Below, piece after piece: positions 24,480 through 33,464 of a stretch of 33,898 nucleotides of DNA. The notes under the pieces were generated by a model that was given only the letters and a program-made list of their open reading frames with translations, searched no databases and had not been told where the DNA came from. The stretch covers positions 1 through 33,898 of the forward strand of contig SFGF01000037.1 in the NCBI GenBank assembly GCA_004556655.1. The letters run 5' to 3'. The number at the start of each line of letters is the position of its first letter. The first letter of the stretch is position 1. This DNA is from Lachnospiraceae bacterium. Its GTDB lineage: Bacteria; Bacillota; Clostridia; Lachnospirales; Lachnospiraceae. Both the position numbers and the translations under genes were made by a program.

Positions 24480-27400
24480 CAGTTATCCTCTTTTTCAAAA
24501 GCAGCTACCGCCTGATCAAACAATTTCATTGTCTCATCCTCGCACTGAAAGATTGCCCCATAAAGCTTGATCCACTCATACTGTCCCAATTCTGTTTTCT
24601 CATCAGATGAACGATCAACCAACATAGGAATCCACAGCAGGGCATGATGCTCTGCAATTTCCTGCAGTCGATCTGTCTGTTCTTCCTCACGGGGCAGAAG
24701 TTTGGACGGTAAAATGGACAAATTACACTGGGCCCGTAAAAGCGCTTTATAGTCAATTTCATCAAAAGTTCCTGTAAAAGAGATATCTCCGTCTTCCATA
24801 GCTTTGCTTACTTCTTCATTGGAGCAATCGTCTTTTTCAAAACCAAGAGCGCAGATCGTATCCAGAAGTTCCAGTTCCTCCATAGTATTCAGTGCTTCCT
24901 CGGAAGCTACATATGTCTTATCCACAGGGAGATCAACAATAATAACTTCTTTTTCCAGACCAACCGGAATCTCTGTTCCCTCCGGAACAATCAGATATTT
25001 AACAACGTTGCCCATATACAGTTGGGCCACTTTTTCTTCTTCTGTTTCTGTCAATTCTGTGGTTCCTTCTTCTGTTTCTACACTATTATCCGCTTCTTCC
25101 GTATCCTCAGTCTTTTCCCCATCCTCAACCTCATCTTCATCAGCATCTTCTGATTTGTCCGGGTCACGGATCGTATCACTGGTCATATCTACTTCAAGAA
25201 GTGTAATTCCATCCTGATAATTGTAAATCTTGAAATATTGTGCATACTCCAGTTTCGTTTCGGATTCATAAGTCAGACCGATAATCTGTGGAGCTTCTTC
25301 ATCCAGTTTATCATTATTGCCCTGTCCCGCTCCAATCACAACGTCTGAGTTTGTTCCATTTCCTGTACCAGCTGCTTTTGCAGCTGCTGCAAGATAAATA
25401 TAAATATTATATTCAATCTCATGAGCTGCAGTCATCTTTGTGGTCATACCCAGAATCTTATTATTTTTATTCAAAGCTACCGGAATCGTAAAACTCGTGC
25501 TGCCACCGCTTACGGTTCCATAATAAGTTCTTCCATTCGCTTTTACATAAGCATAAGAACTGCTGTCAAATACGAGTGTTGCATATGCCTGTCCGTTTTT
25601 AACGGTAATTTTATTGCAGCTGATCTTGACACGTCCCGTTCCGCCGGACCAACTGAAGCTGTCCGGTGTATAAACCCCATCCGGAAGCCCTGTAGAACTG
25701 TCCACCGCAGAAGTACTGCCGCTCAGATCGGATTCATACTTTGATTCTTCATCTGCTTTTCCATCATTCCCCGATGGTTTTGTTGTTCCTCCATTATTAC
25801 CCGAGTCAATCACCGGCGGTATGATTGGTGTCGGATCTGTCGAATCCGGATTTTCCGGTTCTGTCGGCAAATCTCCTGTTTTTTGGATTCCTTCCGAACT
25901 GATCGTAATGGTTCTGTTAATCCAAGCATCTTCACCTTTACCCTGGCTTACGTATTTTGCTGATCGGGATGCAACTTTAAGCGGTGTATCCAGAGCACAC
26001 ACCGGTATTTCATATACATATTTGGATTCAATTTCACCTGTCTCGTTATTTAATACATTCTTCACTGTATAAGGAATCCATTCTGAAGGATCTGCCACAT
26101 AGGCTTCCTCTTTCGTTCCCATATACAGATAATCATATCCGGTTCCACTTAAAGCAATCTGTGCCACCAGTTCTCCATTTTTAGAGGTCAGCTGACAATT
26201 TACCACACGGAACATCAACTCTCCTGTCTCCACCGTCGGGACATTATAAATACCATCCTCTAAAGATGTATCAGGATTTGGATCCGGAGTTGGGGTGGGT
26301 TCCGGAGTCTGACCGGATACTTCCACATCCGGAATCGCCAAATACAGAGAATAAGCACCTGTAGAATTTACATACCATCCATCCGTTCCTTTGCTCTCAT
26401 CAACATAACCCAGCAAAACAGGGATACGAGTATTCTTCATCGATGCAGGCAAAGTAAACGTAAATGTCCATCCGGTTTCATTATAAGGAGTACCTGTGAT
26501 CACCGGTGTCTTAGGATTATCCTCAATAGAACCGAAATACAGTTTATTAAAGCTTTTACTCGTCGTTGATAATGTAATGGTAAGATTCTCACCATCATTT
26601 GACAGTGAATATTCTGTCACTTTAAACATTGTGAAAGCAGCCCCATCACTGTCTTTTACGACCTCCAGAGAAGTAATCTCTGAATCAAAGGGATCTGGAT
26701 CCTGATCCGGTTTTTCTTCCTCACCGGGAGCATCCGGATCGGATTTGCCTGGTTCAGGTGCCACATAGCCCATATCGGGGATTGTCATCGTCAGTACTTT
26801 ACTGGACCATGTATCTGAACCTGCCAGATACAAAACTACAGGAACATTGGTTCCACCCTTAGACGCATCGATTGTAAAAGAAAACGTCCAACCACCATTT
26901 TGATTCTGTGTACCGCTCCATACCGGTGACTTCTCTGTATCACTGGGCGAACCAAAATACAGCTTACTATATGATGTATTGTTCGTGGTAATCGTTATTG
27001 CGATTTGATCCCCCTGCAATACAGCAGTAGAATCGGAAATCGTGAACATTGCATATTCTGTTCCATCTTCCTTTAACACATGAATGTTAGCTGCATTATT
27101 ACCAACACTTTCTACGTCATCATCACCTAAAAGCACTGGTATGGAAACCAGAGATATTTCATTCGTTGTCATCTGTGAAGAATCCACAGTATTAACATCT
27201 GTTTCTGTAAGCTCCTCAGACAAATCAGCTTCATTGCCCTCGTTTTCAGGAGGCGTATATCCATCTTCTTCCTCATTTTCCAAATCAGATGATACCTGAT
27301 TGTCTTCTCCCTTCTTTTCTTCTGAAGCTTTGTTTTCTTCGTTTTCCTCTACTGTCGGTGTTGGCAACGTTTCTGCTTCGTCGTTTGCAACGATCGCTTC

Positions 27401-27526
27401 ACTGGTATCCACCGTATCCGAATACGCTTCTGTTTCTGCTGCAAATACTCCAGCAGAAGACAGTGGTGAAAGCACCAGCGTTAATGCTAAAAACAGTGAG
27501 AGAAATGGTTTCATTTTTTTTCTCAT
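24479..27526 (-). CDS. Large secreted protein: four beta-rich repeats plus a half substrate-binding domain
   Basis: 1015 residues. Signal peptide 1-30 (cut near VFAA). An acidic low-complexity linker runs to about 135. Four related beta-rich repeats follow, at about 148-252, 285-400, 421-545 and 613-715; repeats 1 and 2 share the pattern TMFxxxxxxL...ITxTT..S..KLYFGS and WTFxFT. Pro/Asp/Glu linkers separate them. Residues 745-1012 match the first lobe and connecting helix of the neighbouring lipoprotein (IxGLTxES, YLIVPEG, DRSS, EWIKxY) but stop where the second lobe would begin, and carry an acidic insert at 783-832. No LPXTG or membrane anchor is visible. The repeats recall NEAT-type ligand-binding sandwiches, but I cannot confirm this. 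AGGAG lies seven bases before ATG 27526. Confidence 0.8.
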   Translation of the reverse strand: MRKKMKPFLSLFLALTLVLSPLSSAGVFAAETEAYSDTVDTSEAIVANDEAETLPTPTVEENEENKASEEKKGEDNQVSSDLENEEEDGYTPPENEGNEADLSEELTETDVNTVDSSQMTTNEISLVSIPVLLGDDDVESVGNNAANIHVLKEDGTEYAMFTISDSTAVLQGDQIAITITTNNTSYSKLYFGSPSDTEKSPVWSGTQNQNGGWTFSFTIDASKGGTNVPVVLYLAGSDTWSSKVLTMTIPDMGYVAPEPGKSDPDAPGEEEKPDQDPDPFDSEITSLEVVKDSDGAAFTMFKVTEYSLSNDGENLTITLSTTSKSFNKLYFGSIEDNPKTPVITGTPYNETGWTFTFTLPASMKNTRIPVLLGYVDESKGTDGWYVNSTGAYSLYLAIPDVEVSGQTPEPTPTPDPNPDTSLEDGIYNVPTVETGELMFRVVNCQLTSKNGELVAQIALSGTGYDYLYMGTKEEAYVADPSEWIPYTVKNVLNNETGEIESKYVYEIPVCALDTPLKVASRSAKYVSQGKGEDAWINRTITISSEGIQKTGDLPTEPENPDSTDPTPIIPPVIDSGNNGGTTKPSGNDGKADEESKYESDLSGSTSAVDSSTGLPDGVYTPDSFSWSGGTGRVKISCNKITVKNGQAYATLVFDSSSYAYVKANGRTYYGTVSGGSTSFTIPVALNKNNKILGMTTKMTAAHEIEYNIYIYLAAAAKAAGTGNGTNSDVVIGAGQGNNDKLDEEAPQIIGLTYESETKLEYAQYFKIYNYQDGITLLEVDMTSDTIRDPDKSEDADEDEVEDGEKTEDTEEADNSVETEEGTTELTETEEEKVAQLYMGNVVKYLIVPEGTEIPVGLEKEVIIVDLPVDKTYVASEEALNTMEELELLDTICALGFEKDDCSNEEVSKAMEDGDISFTGTFDEIDYKALLRAQCNLSILPSKLLPREEEQTDRLQEIAEHHALLWIPMLVDRSSDEKTELGQYEWIKLYGAIFQCEDETMKLFDQAVAAFEKEDN

Positions 27527-27600
27527 TCTTTTACTCCTGTTCTACCAGATTCCTGGTTTTTGCTGGCCACAGGGGAGGCGGCTCCTACCCGTTAGTTTAA

Positions 27601-27644
27601 TAAAAAACGGTGTCCACTTCTGAATATATCAGCAGACACCGTTT
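27601..27644 (-). terminator. Terminator in the riboswitch leader (expression platform)
   Basis: GACACCGTTT... on the minus strand: 27605-27614 pairs with 27635-27644 in a perfect 10-bp stem with a 20-base loop, followed by a U-run. It lies between the cobalamin aptamer and the first gene, so it is the likely off-switch when ligand binds. Confidence 0.8.
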
Positions 27645-27764
27645 ATTTTACGAACTTATTTGAAGAATACTTTCATGTCCTTAAACCCGGATCATTCGAA
27701 AGTATACAAAATAAGCATGTATTTTATGAATTCTGCGCTTTCATCGGAAGCAATTCACTAACCT

Positions 27765-27940
27765 TTTCAGCAGGTTTCCTGACTCACAGATCATCATTTT
27801 ATTATCCCTTCTCACACATAAATCATGCAATGGATATGATAACAAACTCCCTGTTCACAGTGACCGGATCGTTCAGGACTTACACCTGATTCCCTTTTAA
27901 CCGATGAGAAGCGAACCTCTCATCCGGCACTGAAAAGCCC
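27765..27940 (-). promoter_or_regulatory. Cobalamin riboswitch
   Basis: Read on the minus strand, the conserved elements appear in the right order: AAAGGGAATCAGGTGTAAGT, then TCCTGAAC, CCGGTCACTGTGAACAGGGA (equivalent of the CCACTGT core), and the B12 box GAGTCAGGAAACCTGCTG near 27785-27768. A terminator hairpin follows at 27601-27644. Adenosylcobalamin or related corrinoids normally switch such leaders off. It heads the operon for the large secreted protein and the ABC importer. Confidence 0.9.
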
Positions 27941-27958
27941 TCTATGTATTTTTACTAC

Positions 27959-27987
27959 ATTATAGCAACTTAGGAAAATCGTGTCAA
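27959..27987 (-). promoter_or_regulatory. Consensus sigma-A promoter of the corrinoid operon
   Basis: On the minus strand, TTGACA (27987-27982) and TATAAT (27964-27959) are separated by exactly 17 bases, a perfect consensus, placed just upstream of the riboswitch aptamer. Confidence 0.85.
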
Positions 27988-28053
27988 TCCTTACACTCCT
28001 TGAGTTTCCCCGAGAACAATTTCAGCGCAGGCACTGTATTGTTTATATACTTT

Positions 28054-28980
28054 TTAACTCAAGCCGGACAATGACCGCATAACCAAATCCACATCTCGAT
28101 TTTCAAGTTCTTGGATAATATGCAAATATGTTTTCTGCGTTGTATTCATACTGGAATGCCCCAGCCTTCTTGCCACGCTCGCAATAGACACCCCGGCAAA
28201 CAGCAACAATGATGCATGTGTGTGACGTAATCCATGTACCGATATCACAGGTACCTTCGCCTTTTTACAGTATCTGGCAAGAATGTCATTCACTGTGGAG
28301 TTGTACACTTTACTTTTCACGAAAATAGGTTCATCTTCCGGAAGACCTTTTATCAATTCCGAAAACTGAATCACCGTCTGCCAGTCAATCTGCACTTTTC
28401 GAACCGATGACCGATTTTTTGTCGGAAGGAAACCGCCATCTCCTTTATAGTCCCAAGTCTTACTGACCGAAACAGATTGATGAGAGAAATCAAAATCTTT
28501 AGGCGTAAGCGCAAGTGCTTCTGAAAAACGTAGTCCCGTTTTTGCCACAAGCAAAATGAACCATTCCCAACTAACCTCAGATGTAAGCTCCAACTGATCC
28601 AAAAGAGTATGTAATTCAAATTGGTTCATGTATTTTATTTTTCTTGCCACAGGTGTTTTCCCTTTGATAATTGCCTTTCTGGTCGGATCCCGTTCCAACA
28701 GACCTTCATCCACTGCATCCAGAATAGCGCCCTTTAATTGATGATGAAAATCCATTGTGGTTTGCCGTTCATGATACTGTGCATAATCATTGAGAAGCTG
28801 CTGATAGGATATGCGTGTCAGATCACCAAGCTTCAACTCCGGAATCAACTTTTGCAGCCAGTGGTATGTCATATAATATTTGTCCAGCGTAACCTTCCGT
28901 ATTGCTCCTTCTTTATAAACCGCAATCCATTTTTTATAATAATCACAAAATAAGTCTGTACTTTTAAATTCATTTACCAT
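28054..28980 (-). CDS. Tyrosine site-specific recombinase (integrase family)
   Basis: 308 residues. An N-terminal SAM-like core-binding domain (about 1-105) is followed by the catalytic domain with the expected residues: Arg in KTGLRFSEAL, His-x-x-Arg in SVHGLRHTHAS, the His of RRLGHSS and the tyrosine in KTYLHI. Recombinases of this size beside hsdS genes invert specificity segments in type I restriction loci of Firmicutes. It lies 134 bases downstream of the HsdS-HsdR gene, on the same strand, which supports that role over a phage integrase; no phage genes or attachment repeats are visible. Confidence 0.88.
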   Translation of the reverse strand: MVNEFKSTDLFCDYYKKWIAVYKEGAIRKVTLDKYYMTYHWLQKLIPELKLGDLTRISYQQLLNDYAQYHERQTTMDFHHQLKGAILDAVDEGLLERDPTRKAIIKGKTPVARKIKYMNQFELHTLLDQLELTSEVSWEWFILLVAKTGLRFSEALALTPKDFDFSHQSVSVSKTWDYKGDGGFLPTKNRSSVRKVQIDWQTVIQFSELIKGLPEDEPIFVKSKVYNSTVNDILARYCKKAKVPVISVHGLRHTHASLLLFAGVSIASVARRLGHSSMNTTQKTYLHIIQELENRDVDLVMRSLSGLS

Positions 28981-29056
28981 GATGCTACCTCCTTATAAAA
29001 ATGGCCTGCGCTGATCACTCATTCAGGAATCCCCCAAAAATTCCCTATAAGAAAAT

Positions 29057-29084
29057 GAGCCAGGATATCTTACTTTCCTGACTC
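29057..29084 (-). terminator. Candidate terminator after hsdR
   Basis: A 9-bp stem with one G-U pair (29057-29065 with 29076-29084), loop of ten, followed on the minus strand by AUUUUCUUAU. It would separate hsdR from the recombinase gene. The U-run is imperfect. Confidence 0.5.
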
Positions 29085-29114
29085 TTAAATACTTCATTAA
29101 CCTGTTACCAACCA

Positions 29115-32100
29115 TTACTCCAATTCGAATCCACCCGAAATAATAAATTTTCTCAGCAATTTATCTGTTTTTATATTTACTTTCGGCAGATTCAGTTTAA
29201 CACCTTCTTTTCTCTCGAAATATTCCTTTGCTTTTACTTTATCAACCGTTCTTTTTAACTCATCAAACCTTCCAAATTCATTGATATTGGAATCGGTTAG
29301 TTTCAATTCCATAAGATTTCTAAGCTTTTCTTCATACACTCCAAAAGTAACCGCCAGATGATGAATCTGATCATTTTTTGCCCGATACTCATATTCTACA
29401 ATATAATCCCGCAGCCCTTTTCCTTCCTGTACCATAACATCTCCCCGCTGTACATCATGAAGAAAAATATTTGCATACTTCTGTTCTTCCTGACTCAATG
29501 TTGCAAATGATTTATGTAATTCATTTAACGCAGCTTCCAGCGCTTCCTCTGAAACCTGATCCTGATGAAGCAATTTCATATATTTTTCAAACCGGCTGTT
29601 CATATAATCCGCGTCAATCTTACCTGTGTCAATTTCTACCAGATAGCCCACGAGATCATAAGGTACATCTGTCCCTCCCTGATCCGATGGATCACCTCCC
29701 GGTATTTCTTTATATCTTTGCGCAAGAATAAGATAGTTTGTTTCCGCAAAACCAAGGCTGACTTTTTCCACTTTCCCGTTTATCTCTTCTTTAAACTCAT
29801 AAAATCCCTTACCCCAACAAAATCCTTGAATTTTTGCAGCCTCCAGATAGGTATTAAATTCTCTGAATAATGATGCAAACTTTGCAACTACAGTTTTATC
29901 TTCCGGAAGCTTCTCAAGATCCGGAATTCCTGCATTTTTAAAAAGCTCCGTCATCTCTTCATATACCGAATTCATCATTTTCAGGTTATATTTCAGTTTT
30001 TCTACAAATAAACCAATCGGCTTATCCCCCGAATACAATTTAACTGCACGATTGATATTTTGTTCCATAGTATGGGGTCTGCGATAATAACGTATGGTTC
30101 CAAAGGGCTTGTCCGGTCCAAACAGACGATTGGTTCTGGAAAATGCCTGTATGATATTTTCATATTCAAGCAATTTATCCATATACAATGTATTCACCCA
30201 CTTAGAATCAAATCCTGTCAGCATCTGATCTACTACGATCAACAAATCAAGCTGTTTTTCCCTCTCCCGTTCAATATATTTGTAATGTTCTTTATGTGCC
30301 AGCCGCAATGCTATATCTTTTTTAAAAGCAGCATGAGAGGTAATACTGAAATCCTGCTGATATCTCTGATTATAATCTGTGATGATTTCCACCAGTCCCT
30401 CTTCCTTGAAAGCCACTCCGCCGTTATTGTCTATATTGGGATCAAAAAGACAGGTAATTTTCAGTTCGGGTTTCTTATGTTTTAGCAGGCGATAATACGC
30501 AATTGCTTCCGGAATGCTGCTTGTCGCAAAAATTGCATGAAACTTTGAATTCCTGCTTAATGTGTGCCAATTTTCAGCAATATCTTCAACAACTTTATTT
30601 CTATGCTCATCCGTCAAATATTGAGCATTCGGAACATAATCCTCAATTCCTTTTACATATTTACCATCATTTCCTGTATACCCTGCCATTGGAACCTGAG
30701 AGGAATCCATATAATGATAAAATATTTTCGCCTTTTCCGGATCACTGATCGCCTCTTCCTCTGAGGCAGCCTTTGCTTTTGCCCGGGCAACTTCTTTTCT
30801 GACATCTTTATCCTTAAAAGTCAGTACTTTATACGGATCAAACCCCAGTACATTCCTGTCCCGTATTCCATCAGCAATACTATATCTGTGTAATTCGTTG
30901 CCAAATACAGTAGCTGTAGTATTCATTTTTTTCTGATTTTCATCATGTATCGGTGTTCCGGTAAATCCAAAGAAAATAGCCTGTGGAAATGTTCTTTTGA
31001 TGGTAATAAGCATATCTCCAAAAGTAGATCTGTGGGCTTCATCCACGATAAATACAAGTCGTTTTTCATTTATCATCTCAATATCATGTGTATTCACCCC
31101 TTCTTCCTCTTTGATATTACTCATTTTCTGTATGGAGGTAACAATCAAAGTATCTGCCGGATCCGAACTTTTTAGCTTAGTAATAAGAACAAATGTATTT
31201 TCTGTTGCCTGTACCGTTTCATTTTCATCAGCAAATGCCCTGTATTCTTTCAGCGATTGTGTCCCCAGTTCAATTCTGTCCGTCAAAAACACTACCTTAT
31301 CTGCATCTTTAGAATTTGCAATTAACTGCGCTGACTTAAAGCTTGTCATAGTCTTACCCGAACCCGTTGTATGCCATACAAATCCACCCAATTGTTTGCT
31401 GTCTTCCCACTTCATCTTTGCAACTTTATCAGAAATCGCACTTGCCGCATAATACTGATAACTGCGCATTACTTTTAATACGCCATCCGAGTCATCTGCT
31501 ACCGTATAATATCCAATCAATTCATGTGCCATAGGAATAGATAATAAAGAGGAAGCTATATCTTTCCAATTATTAATGGGTTCGTTATTAAAATCCGCCC
31601 AATGGAAATAATAATCCGGATTAAATTTGCCATCGGGACCCGGATTGGCAAAATACACCGTCTCATCCGGATTCATTGCAACAAAAATCTGTACCAAAGC
31701 AAACAGCCCGCTGAAAATTCCTTCGTATGCGTATTTTCCAATCTGATGACAGGCCTGACTGACCGGAACTTTACTTCCCTTCAGTTCGATATGTATCACG
31801 GGCATTCCATTAATCAGGAGCATCAAATCTCCTCTTCTATCATTGAGAACTTTTGATTTTGCAGGAAACAAAGGTTGCTGCACGATCTGATATCTACTCT
31901 GCCCTGCTGCAATCTCCCTGCGGTCATAGATTTTCAAACTGATTTCTTTTCCATAATGCGCTTTGTCTTCCGGATTATCTCTTTTAATAGAAACCGTTTT
32001 TCCATTAATAAATCCATTCAGTTTCAAAGGAGTTCTCAAAGCAGTAATCTGCTCGAGAATCTGTTGCATCTCTCCCTCTGTCAACGGATAATTATTGAGC

Positions 32101-32915
32101 CGATCTATTCCTCTGTTATTGTCAAATAAAATCTTCGCCCAGTTATCTATTAACTCTTTCTCTGTGGGATATTTTATTACTTCTTTCTCCCACCCCTTTT
32201 CTGTCAGAATTTTGATCAGGGCTTCTTCAAAATCCGCTTCGCATCTGAATGTCATATCATTTTTCTCCTTTCGGGAGGTGTTTTTAGAGTTGTCCACAAA
32301 CATCTTGCTTAATAATGTGTTTTTCCACCGTTGCAGGGTAAAAAGCTTACGCTGATGAAGGGTGATAAGGTTGTCGAGGTTGCGGAAACAGTCTGCAATT
32401 AGTTGCTGCTCAGCCTTACTTTTCGGATAGCACACCATAGTTTTCTGAACATTAGTCCTGCTTAATGATAAAACTTTAATACCTTGCATAAGAGGTAAAA
32501 GCTGATGATGATAAGCGTCTGAATTTAAGTAATAACCGAAATAACCCAATGCCATTTTATTACGTGGACGACATACCATAGTGTGGAGTCCCGATACGAC
32601 ATCTAACCCTTGTGAATTACCTATTTCACAGGCTTTTCCGGTTGTTTCATCTTCTGCTGTATCAGCAATTATAATATCGCCATCTTGTAATAATGCATCC
32701 TTGAAATCGTCGCTGCTTTTTCCTGTCGCAAAAGGTATTTCATCGTTTTGAACATCTACAACAGAACCGTATTTTATGAGAATATCACCATAGTGAATAT
32801 TCCTTACAGACCCACTCTCATAATTCAGTTCTGCACGGGATAAGGTGTTGTTAGGTATAGTACAATCAAACACTTCATCGAACTTACGCTGTTCCCAAGT
32901 AAGTGTATTTTTCAC
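29115..32915 (-). CDS. hsdR: Type I restriction HsdR subunit, fused in frame to a half HsdS
   Basis: 1266 codons in one frame. Codons 1-220 are an HsdS half; codon 221 onwards is HsdR, about 1046 residues. HsdR cuts unmodified DNA after ATP-driven translocation. Its PD-(D/E)xK nuclease shows LLINGMPVIHIELKGSK; the SF2 motor shows HTTGSGKTMTSF (Walker A), FIVDEAHRST (DEAH) and GFTGTPI (motif III); a helical C-terminal region follows. AAGGAG lies nine bases before the internal ATG 32255 (MTFRCEADFEEALI, the usual HsdR start), so HsdR is probably made from there. The outer start is a GTG at 32915 with no clear ribosome binding site. hsdM is not in the window. Confidence 0.85.
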   Translation of the reverse strand: MKNTLTWEQRKFDEVFDCTIPNNTLSRAELNYESGSVRNIHYGDILIKYGSVVDVQNDEIPFATGKSSDDFKDALLQDGDIIIADTAEDETTGKACEIGNSQGLDVVSGLHTMVCRPRNKMALGYFGYYLNSDAYHHQLLPLMQGIKVLSLSRTNVQKTMVCYPKSKAEQQLIADCFRNLDNLITLHQRKLFTLQRWKNTLLSKMFVDNSKNTSRKEKNDMTFRCEADFEEALIKILTEKGWEKEVIKYPTEKELIDNWAKILFDNNRGIDRLNNYPLTEGEMQQILEQITALRTPLKLNGFINGKTVSIKRDNPEDKAHYGKEISLKIYDRREIAAGQSRYQIVQQPLFPAKSKVLNDRRGDLMLLINGMPVIHIELKGSKVPVSQACHQIGKYAYEGIFSGLFALVQIFVAMNPDETVYFANPGPDGKFNPDYYFHWADFNNEPINNWKDIASSLLSIPMAHELIGYYTVADDSDGVLKVMRSYQYYAASAISDKVAKMKWEDSKQLGGFVWHTTGSGKTMTSFKSAQLIANSKDADKVVFLTDRIELGTQSLKEYRAFADENETVQATENTFVLITKLKSSDPADTLIVTSIQKMSNIKEEEGVNTHDIEMINEKRLVFIVDEAHRSTFGDMLITIKRTFPQAIFFGFTGTPIHDENQKKMNTTATVFGNELHRYSIADGIRDRNVLGFDPYKVLTFKDKDVRKEVARAKAKAASEEEAISDPEKAKIFYHYMDSSQVPMAGYTGNDGKYVKGIEDYVPNAQYLTDEHRNKVVEDIAENWHTLSRNSKFHAIFATSSIPEAIAYYRLLKHKKPELKITCLFDPNIDNNGGVAFKEEGLVEIITDYNQRYQQDFSITSHAAFKKDIALRLAHKEHYKYIEREREKQLDLLIVVDQMLTGFDSKWVNTLYMDKLLEYENIIQAFSRTNRLFGPDKPFGTIRYYRRPHTMEQNINRAVKLYSGDKPIGLFVEKLKYNLKMMNSVYEEMTELFKNAGIPDLEKLPEDKTVVAKFASLFREFNTYLEAAKIQGFCWGKGFYEFKEEINGKVEKVSLGFAETNYLILAQRYKEIPGGDPSDQGGTDVPYDLVGYLVEIDTGKIDADYMNSRFEKYMKLLHQDQVSEEALEAALNELHKSFATLSQEEQKYANIFLHDVQRGDVMVQEGKGLRDYIVEYEYRAKNDQIHHLAVTFGVYEEKLRNLMELKLTDSNINEFGRFDELKRTVDKVKAKEYFERKEGVKLNLPKVNIKTDKLLRKFIISGGFELE
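32256..32915 (-). pseudogene. Half HsdS specificity subunit (one target-recognition domain)
   Basis: About 220 codons. It opens with TWEQRKF, the motif that begins the second half of many HsdS proteins, continues with one target recognition domain, and ends with the conserved dimer helix (KAEQQLIADCFRNLDNLITLHQRKL). A full HsdS has two such halves. The usual stop after LSKMFV is missing and the frame runs through DNSKNTSRKEKND into HsdR. It lacks an N-terminal half and a good start, so it is either a silent cassette for recombination or a remnant. Confidence 0.65.
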
Positions 32916-32981
32916 TGCTCAAATGACAAGTTTCCGCCATAATATCTCCACAAAATCGCTTAAATGCACTCCTCACTTTTA

Positions 32982-33464
32982 CTATTTTAATCTTAAACTT
33001 TCACGAACCATCATTAGCGTATATCCCAACAAATTTTTTCCCTTCCATTTGCTTCTGTCGAATCTATCAGGATCTCTCATGGATAATCCAATACCCCAGA
33101 TCCGATCTTTTACTGCGCATTCTGCCAAAACTGCATCTCCGGTTTTTAAAAGTAGTTCTTTTAAATCTGTGTTTTGAGAAAACTTTGCTAAAAGACCCTT
33201 ATACACAACAATCTGTCGTATGCCACCCCAATAATTGTCATCATATCCCGTCACAAGGCGTCCCAGCTCTTTTATGCGTGACACATCTTCTGTTTCCAAT
33301 ATCTGCGCTGCAATTTTCAGGTCATTGAAACAAACAGCCTTTTGATACATCATAAACTGTTCCATAGAGGAAAACGAAATATCGTCCTGCGAAAAGTAAG
33401 AAGAATACCAATTACTCAAATATCCATTTTCTTCATTTGGATTATAAAAACAAATAATCTGCAT
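32982..33464 (-). CDS. NADAR-family protein (YbiA-like)
   Basis: 160 residues, the usual length for a stand-alone NADAR (DUF1768) domain. Recognisable family positions are FYNPNEENGYLSNWY at the start, SSMEQFMMYQKA, AVLAECAVKDRIWGIGL and the final WKGKNLLGYTLMMVRE. Members act on N-glycosidic bonds of ADP-ribose-type or riboflavin-precursor compounds, and some remove ADP-ribose from guanine in DNA as antitoxins. No DarT-like toxin is visible here. Its ATG overlaps the stop codon of the upstream gene, and hsdS'/hsdR follow 66 bases later, so it may belong to the defence locus. Confidence 0.82.
   Translation of the reverse strand: MQIICFYNPNEENGYLSNWYSSYFSQDDISFSSMEQFMMYQKAVCFNDLKIAAQILETEDVSRIKELGRLVTGYDDNYWGGIRQIVVYKGLLAKFSQNTDLKELLLKTGDAVLAECAVKDRIWGIGLSMRDPDRFDRSKWKGKNLLGYTLMMVRESLRLK

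Noticed and set aside
28054..28980. Prophage or integrative element integrase
   Set aside because: No phage, conjugation or attachment-site features surround it, and the neighbour is an HsdS/HsdR gene, which fits specificity shuffling better.
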